Below are positions 7,758 to 11,235 of a stretch of DNA of 11,235 nucleotides, piece by piece. Source of the DNA: Coemansia sp. RSA 1804. Its lineage: Eukaryota; Kickxellomycota; Kickxellomycetes; Kickxellales; Kickxellaceae. Where the stretch lies: assembly GCA_027578815.1 (NCBI GenBank), contig JANBTH010000798.1, forward strand, positions 1 through 11,235. Direction: 5' to 3'. How positions within the stretch are numbered: the stretch's first letter is position 1; each line of letters begins with the position of its first letter. The notes under the pieces were generated by a model that saw only the letters and a list, made by a program, of their open reading frames with translations, did not search any database and was not told the DNA's origin. Made by a program: the position numbers and the translations under genes.

Positions 7758-10700
7758 ATGGCACTTGAACCAGATGCATCATCTAGCAACGGTACGAGCG
7801 GCAGCAGCAGCAGCAAGAAAAGTACCAGCGTCGACATTCTATCGAGCAGCAATAGCAACAGCAACATCAACATTAACGGTATCAAGAGTGGCGGCGGCGC
7901 CATTCCTGAAGAGGCGGAAACGCTGGAAATGGACAATGAGGATGGTGTCGCAGAAGCAGCAGACAAGAGCACAATGAACAATAATGGCAAGCGCAGGGTC
8001 TCAATGAAGAGCCACGGGAACGGTGGCTGGCAGAATGACCATGCTGCAAAAGTGGCTGCATATGCAAATGACCTTTTGCCAACAACGCTGACTCCCACGC
8101 ACTACGATATTCGCCTGCAGCCAGACATTGACACTGGCGAAGTAGTTGGATCGGTTACGATATATGCTTCAGTCAACGCGCAAACACAGGACATTGTGCT
8201 GCATGCGGCTAGCAGCCTACATATCAAGCTGGTTACTGTGCGGCTGCTAGACACAGACACTATAGATGCGCTGGTTGGCTGCATTAGCGACGGAATCACA
8301 TACGATGCGCGCCTGGAAATGGCAAGCATAAGGCTGCCGACCGCGCTTCAGGCAAACACAAGCGTCAGCATTGCCATTGCGTACAGCTGCAGACTAGGCG
8401 ACAGCATGAATGGACTGTACCGCTGCAAATACCGCAACCGGGCAGGCGAGACAGCGTTTATGCTGGCAACGCAATTCCAAGCAAAGTTCGCGCGCATGGT
8501 GTTTCCATGCTGGGATGAGCCGGCAGCCAAGGCGCGGTTCAAGCTGTCATTGACGGTGCCGGAGTCGCACACGGCGTTGTCAAACATGCCTGTCATTGCA
8601 ACAGAGCTCCTAGACGGCGGGCGGCTAAAGACAGTTCAGTTTGCGCAGACTCCGCCAATGTCGACGTATCTGGTGGCAATGGTATCAGGAGAGCTTGACT
8701 ACATTGAAGGCGTTTCGCGCGGAGGACCGCTAATTGCGGCAGACGATAACAGCAGCAAGCGGCAGGCGGTGCGGTGCCGCGTGTATACGGCTGCAGCGGA
8801 TATCGACAAGGTGCGGTTCTCGCTGGAGACGGCAGTGAGAGTGCTGGAAGCACTGGCGGAGACGTTTGGGAGCGGGTATCCATTGCCGAAGCTGGATCTG
8901 GTAGCGGTGCCGGAGCTGGAGGCGGGCGGAATGGAGAACTGGGGCCTGGTTCTATTCCGCACAGTGCGGCTGTTTATCACGGAGCAGACGAGTCTGTGGA
9001 TTCGGCAGAAGGCGGTGTATGTGATAGCACACGAGCTGAGCCACCAGTGGTTCGGCAACCTTGTGACGATGGCGTGGTGGGACGATCTCTGGCTCAGCGA
9101 GGGCTTTGCCACGTGGATGGGAATACATGTCAGCGACCAGCTGTATCCGGAATGGCGGCGCTGGGACCATTTTGCCATTGAGGACCGCCAGGCAGCGCTG
9201 AGTGCAGACTCGCTGCGGTCGTCGCATCCGATTCAGGTGCCGATCAGCGGCAGCGCCGACATTGATCAGGTCTTTGATTCAATCACGTACTACAAGGGCT
9301 GTGCGCTGATCCGCATGCTGGGCGCACATCTGGGCGTAAGCGCCTTTATGGCTGGTGTGCGCAGATATCTGGCAGCCCACGCGTACGGCACAGCAACAAC
9401 AGCGGATCTATGGCAGGCGCTGCAGCGTGCGTCGGGCGAAGCCGTTGCAGCGCTGATGCACAGCTGGACCACGCGCGCCGGATATCCGGTTGTCAGCGTC
9501 GATGCCGACTTTGTTGCAGGACAGCTGAAGCTGCGCCAGAACCGGTATCTGCACTCGGGCCCGCCAACATCGGCGGAAGACAGCGTGGTGTGGTGGGTGC
9601 CGCTGGGCCTTCTGGTTAGCAGCGGAAGCAGCAGCGGCAAAAGTGGTAACGATATCGACAACACAGATGGCTACAGCCGTGCGGCTATGCGCCAGCGCTG
9701 CGAGTGCGTTAACATCCCGCACAGTGTGCGCTGGGTCAAGCTCAACCACGCCAATGCCGGATTGTTTCGTGTCAGCTACTCTGAAGCGGCGCTTCGGCGG
9801 CTGGCGCTGGAGATGGAGCGCGGCGGCGGCGAGCTGCAGACGCCCGACGTGGTTGGCATTCTCAACGACCTTGTTGCGCTGGTCGTCAGCGGCTACGCAC
9901 GCACCAGTTCATTGTTGGGGATGCTGGGTTCCTTTGCGCGTGCTGCCGGCGACAGCTACGTGGTGTGGCAGATCATTGGCGCCTTCCTTGAGAGCCTGCA
10001 CCAGACCTGGGCGGCACGTGCTCCGCCGTCTGTGCGCAAGTGCATTGTGAATCTGACACGCGCGCTGTTTGCGCCCAAGGCTGCTGCGCTTGGCTGGGCA
10101 CACCGCGCTGAAGACGGTCCGCTTATTGCGCGTCTGCGCTCCATTTCTATTCCGCGCGCCGGCTGGGCTGGCGATGCCGCGGTTGTTGCCGAGGCGTGTC
10201 GTCTGTTTGACGAGCTTTACGCGCGCAATGACGATTGCTGCGAGTCGCCGCCATTCCACCACGACTTTACTTCAGCTGTGCTGGAGATTGCCGTGCGCAG
10301 CGGCCCAAGCGAAAACCACGCGCGCGTACGCGAGATGTACGAGAACAGCCAGCGCTGGCGTCTGAGCGAAGACCAACGCATGGCGGCGCTGGGAGCGATG
10401 GCCTGTGCGCCTGTCGCCGATCTGAAGATTGCCACGCTGGAATACGCAATGTCCGACCGCGTGCTGCCGCAGGATCTCAACATTGTCATCGGCTTCATGG
10501 TCTCGCCCGCCGGAGCTGCAATCGCTGGAGATGAGAGCATCGCCAGCACCAAGCTTGTTCTGTGGAGCTGGTTTACTGCCAACTACCAGCGCATCGTTGC
10601 GCGCCTTGGCGAGAACTCTGCGCTGTTGGGCCATCTTGTTGGCGCCGTCGTCAGCGGCTTTGCCACCTGCGAAATGGCTGACTGCGTCGAGACGTGGTTC

Positions 10701-10877
10701 GCCGACAAGCGCACCGCTGCCTTTGACCGCATGCTGCCGCAGTCGCTGGAGTTTGTGCGCGTGCGCGCCGCCTGGTACGACCGCGATGCCTCAGACGTAG
10801 CGCGCTGGCTGGGAGCTGATGGAGCTGCCAGCGACTATTCCTCAAGCGCTGGCAACCAGCAGCAGCAGCAGACATAA
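7758..10877 (+). CDS. APE2: M1-family zinc aminopeptidase, Aap1/Ape2/puromycin-sensitive type
   Basis: This zinc exopeptidase removes N-terminal amino acids from peptides in the cytosol or nearby compartments. The 1039-residue frame is complete and free of visible introns. The zinc site is HELSH at 425-429, with E448 as third ligand (spacing HEXXH-X18-E) and E426 as the general base. The exopeptidase motif is GGMEN at 390-394. The catalytic Tyr is Y511 in SITYYKG. TPPMSTYLVAMVSGE, in the N-terminal beta domain, is typical of the clade. The helical ERAP1-like C-terminal domain runs from about 660 (VKLNHANAGLFRVSYS) to about 1010. Residues 1-105 are an added Ser/Asn-rich region holding RRVS at 79-82, a possible kinase site; the folded part starts near LLPTTLTPTHYDIRL. 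A Ser/Gly insert lies near 620-635. Yeast Ape2 and Aap1 are about 850-950 residues, so the N-terminal extension accounts for the extra length. The ATG is the first in about 200 bases. The tail is QQQQQT, followed by tandem TAA TAG stops. The exact paralogue (APE2 or AAP1) is not resolved. Confidence 0.97.
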   Translation: MALEPDASSSNGTSGSSSSKKSTSVDILSSSNSNSNININGIKSGGGAIPEEAETLEMDNEDGVAEAADKSTMNNNGKRRVSMKSHGNGGWQNDHAAKVAAYANDLLPTTLTPTHYDIRLQPDIDTGEVVGSVTIYASVNAQTQDIVLHAASSLHIKLVTVRLLDTDTIDALVGCISDGITYDARLEMASIRLPTALQANTSVSIAIAYSCRLGDSMNGLYRCKYRNRAGETAFMLATQFQAKFARMVFPCWDEPAAKARFKLSLTVPESHTALSNMPVIATELLDGGRLKTVQFAQTPPMSTYLVAMVSGELDYIEGVSRGGPLIAADDNSSKRQAVRCRVYTAAADIDKVRFSLETAVRVLEALAETFGSGYPLPKLDLVAVPELEAGGMENWGLVLFRTVRLFITEQTSLWIRQKAVYVIAHELSHQWFGNLVTMAWWDDLWLSEGFATWMGIHVSDQLYPEWRRWDHFAIEDRQAALSADSLRSSHPIQVPISGSADIDQVFDSITYYKGCALIRMLGAHLGVSAFMAGVRRYLAAHAYGTATTADLWQALQRASGEAVAALMHSWTTRAGYPVVSVDADFVAGQLKLRQNRYLHSGPPTSAEDSVVWWVPLGLLVSSGSSSGKSGNDIDNTDGYSRAAMRQRCECVNIPHSVRWVKLNHANAGLFRVSYSEAALRRLALEMERGGGELQTPDVVGILNDLVALVVSGYARTSSLLGMLGSFARAAGDSYVVWQIIGAFLESLHQTWAARAPPSVRKCIVNLTRALFAPKAAALGWAHRAEDGPLIARLRSISIPRAGWAGDAAVVAEACRLFDELYARNDDCCESPPFHHDFTSAVLEIAVRSGPSENHARVREMYENSQRWRLSEDQRMAALGAMACAPVADLKIATLEYAMSDRVLPQDLNIVIGFMVSPAGAAIAGDESIASTKLVLWSWFTANYQRIVARLGENSALLGHLVGAVVSGFATCEMADCVETWFADKRTAAFDRMLPQSLEFVRVRAAWYDRDASDVARWLGADGAASDYSSSAGNQQQQQT

Positions 10878-11146
10878 TAGTCTACTCTCCTTCTGCTGCT
10901 TTGCCCGCCATTGTTCGCAAATAGGGAAGGGATGACGATTGCTAGTAGCAGCGAATCAGCAGCTGAGCAACTAACTACACAAAGTGCATAAATAATCTCA
11001 CTCACCACGCCCAGCAGTCATGCGGGTCTTTTTTTCTCTCTCCGTTTCTTTTCCACTTTCAATTTATTTTTAAATTACCATTCTCTAATCGGTTTTCCCT
11101 TGCTCATTTGCCACATTCTTCATCCTACTCTCCCAATTCATACAGA
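10878..11146. other. Short intergenic region between the aminopeptidase and RAD6
   Basis: These 269 bases hold the aminopeptidase 3' end and the RAD6 promoter and leader. There is no exact AATAAA; AT-rich sequence at 10988-10996 is a possible 3' end signal. A C/T tract at 11027-11060 repeats the composition seen upstream of the other plus-strand genes. An ATG at 11020 opens a short frame that ends before the RAD6 start, so it is a possible upstream frame if transcribed. Confidence 0.7.
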
Positions 11147-11235
11147 ATGTCCACCCCCTGCCGCCGCCGCCTTATGCGCGACTTTAAGAGGCTCCAGAGC
11201 GACCCGCCTGGCGGAATCTCTGGCGCCCCATGCCC
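11147..11235 (+). CDS. RAD6: Ubiquitin-conjugating enzyme E2, Rad6/Ubc2 family, N-terminal fragment
   Basis: Only the first 29 codons and two bases are in view; the gene runs off the right edge. They begin [20 protein letters not shown] and continue PGGISGAPC, matching the near-invariant Rad6 N-terminus (normally [16 protein letters not shown]). Rad6 transfers ubiquitin with Bre1 to histone H2B, with Rad18 to PCNA, and with Ubr1 to N-end-rule substrates. The first nine residues are known in yeast to matter for Ubr1-dependent work. The active-site Cys (about residue 88) is outside the window. Cys at position 5 instead of Ala, and Cys at 29, are departures from the usual sequence. No intron appears in this part. 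The family is clear despite the short length, because this N-terminus is so distinctive. Confidence 0.92.
   Translation, partial: MSTPCRRRLMRDFKRLQSDPPGGISGAPC

Noticed and set aside
7616..8098. Minus-strand frame rich in Leu (poly-Leu runs) that looks like membrane helices
   Set aside because: The Leu runs are the reverse complement of CAG/AGC repeats in the aminopeptidase leader and its Ser/Asn-rich N-terminus. It is a compositional artefact.

Overview
This window looks like nuclear DNA from a fungus. It holds four ordinary eukaryotic genes: two complete, two cut by the window edges. All are GC-rich and open without any intron I can see, and they are separated by AT-rich, pyrimidine-skewed intergenic DNA. 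A fungus is indicated by the iron-type GATA repressor (two GATA fingers plus a CX5CX8CX2C cysteine block), a family I know only from fungi. The intronless low-complexity genes (Gln, Ser, Asn and Ala runs) would fit an early-diverging lineage such as Kickxellomycotina, but that placement is a guess from style, not a measurement.

Layout: (1) 1-3060, minus strand: a Hir1/HIRA histone chaperone subunit, 1020 codons in view, with its C-terminus beyond base 1. (2) 3061-3954: a divergent promoter region shared by HIR1 and the GATA gene. It has pyrimidine-rich tracts on each gene's coding strand, a TGATAA site, a possible leader intron and a TTTA/TTCA tetranucleotide repeat. (3) 3955-6669, plus strand: a 904-residue Fep1/SreA/Urbs1-type iron-responsive GATA repressor. 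An upstream in-frame extension to 3817 begins with TTG and is not credible. (4) 6670-7757: a 1.1-kb intergenic region with an unusual set of GATA motifs. (5) 7758-10877, plus strand: a complete M1-family zinc aminopeptidase of the Aap1/Ape2/puromycin-sensitive clade, with a Ser/Asn-rich N-terminal extension. (6) 10878-11146: a short intergenic region. (7) 11147-11235, plus strand: the first 29 codons of a Rad6/Ubc2 ubiquitin-conjugating enzyme, running off the right edge.

The genes do not form one pathway. Hir1 (replication-independent nucleosome assembly) and Rad6 (H2B ubiquitination, DNA damage tolerance) are both chromatin factors, but their proximity may be chance. The one regulatory link the sequence suggests is that the GATA repressor could bind GATA motifs in its own promoter and between itself and the aminopeptidase gene. 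I saw no tRNA, rRNA, transposon, CRISPR array or viral element, and no evidence of a wholly new system.
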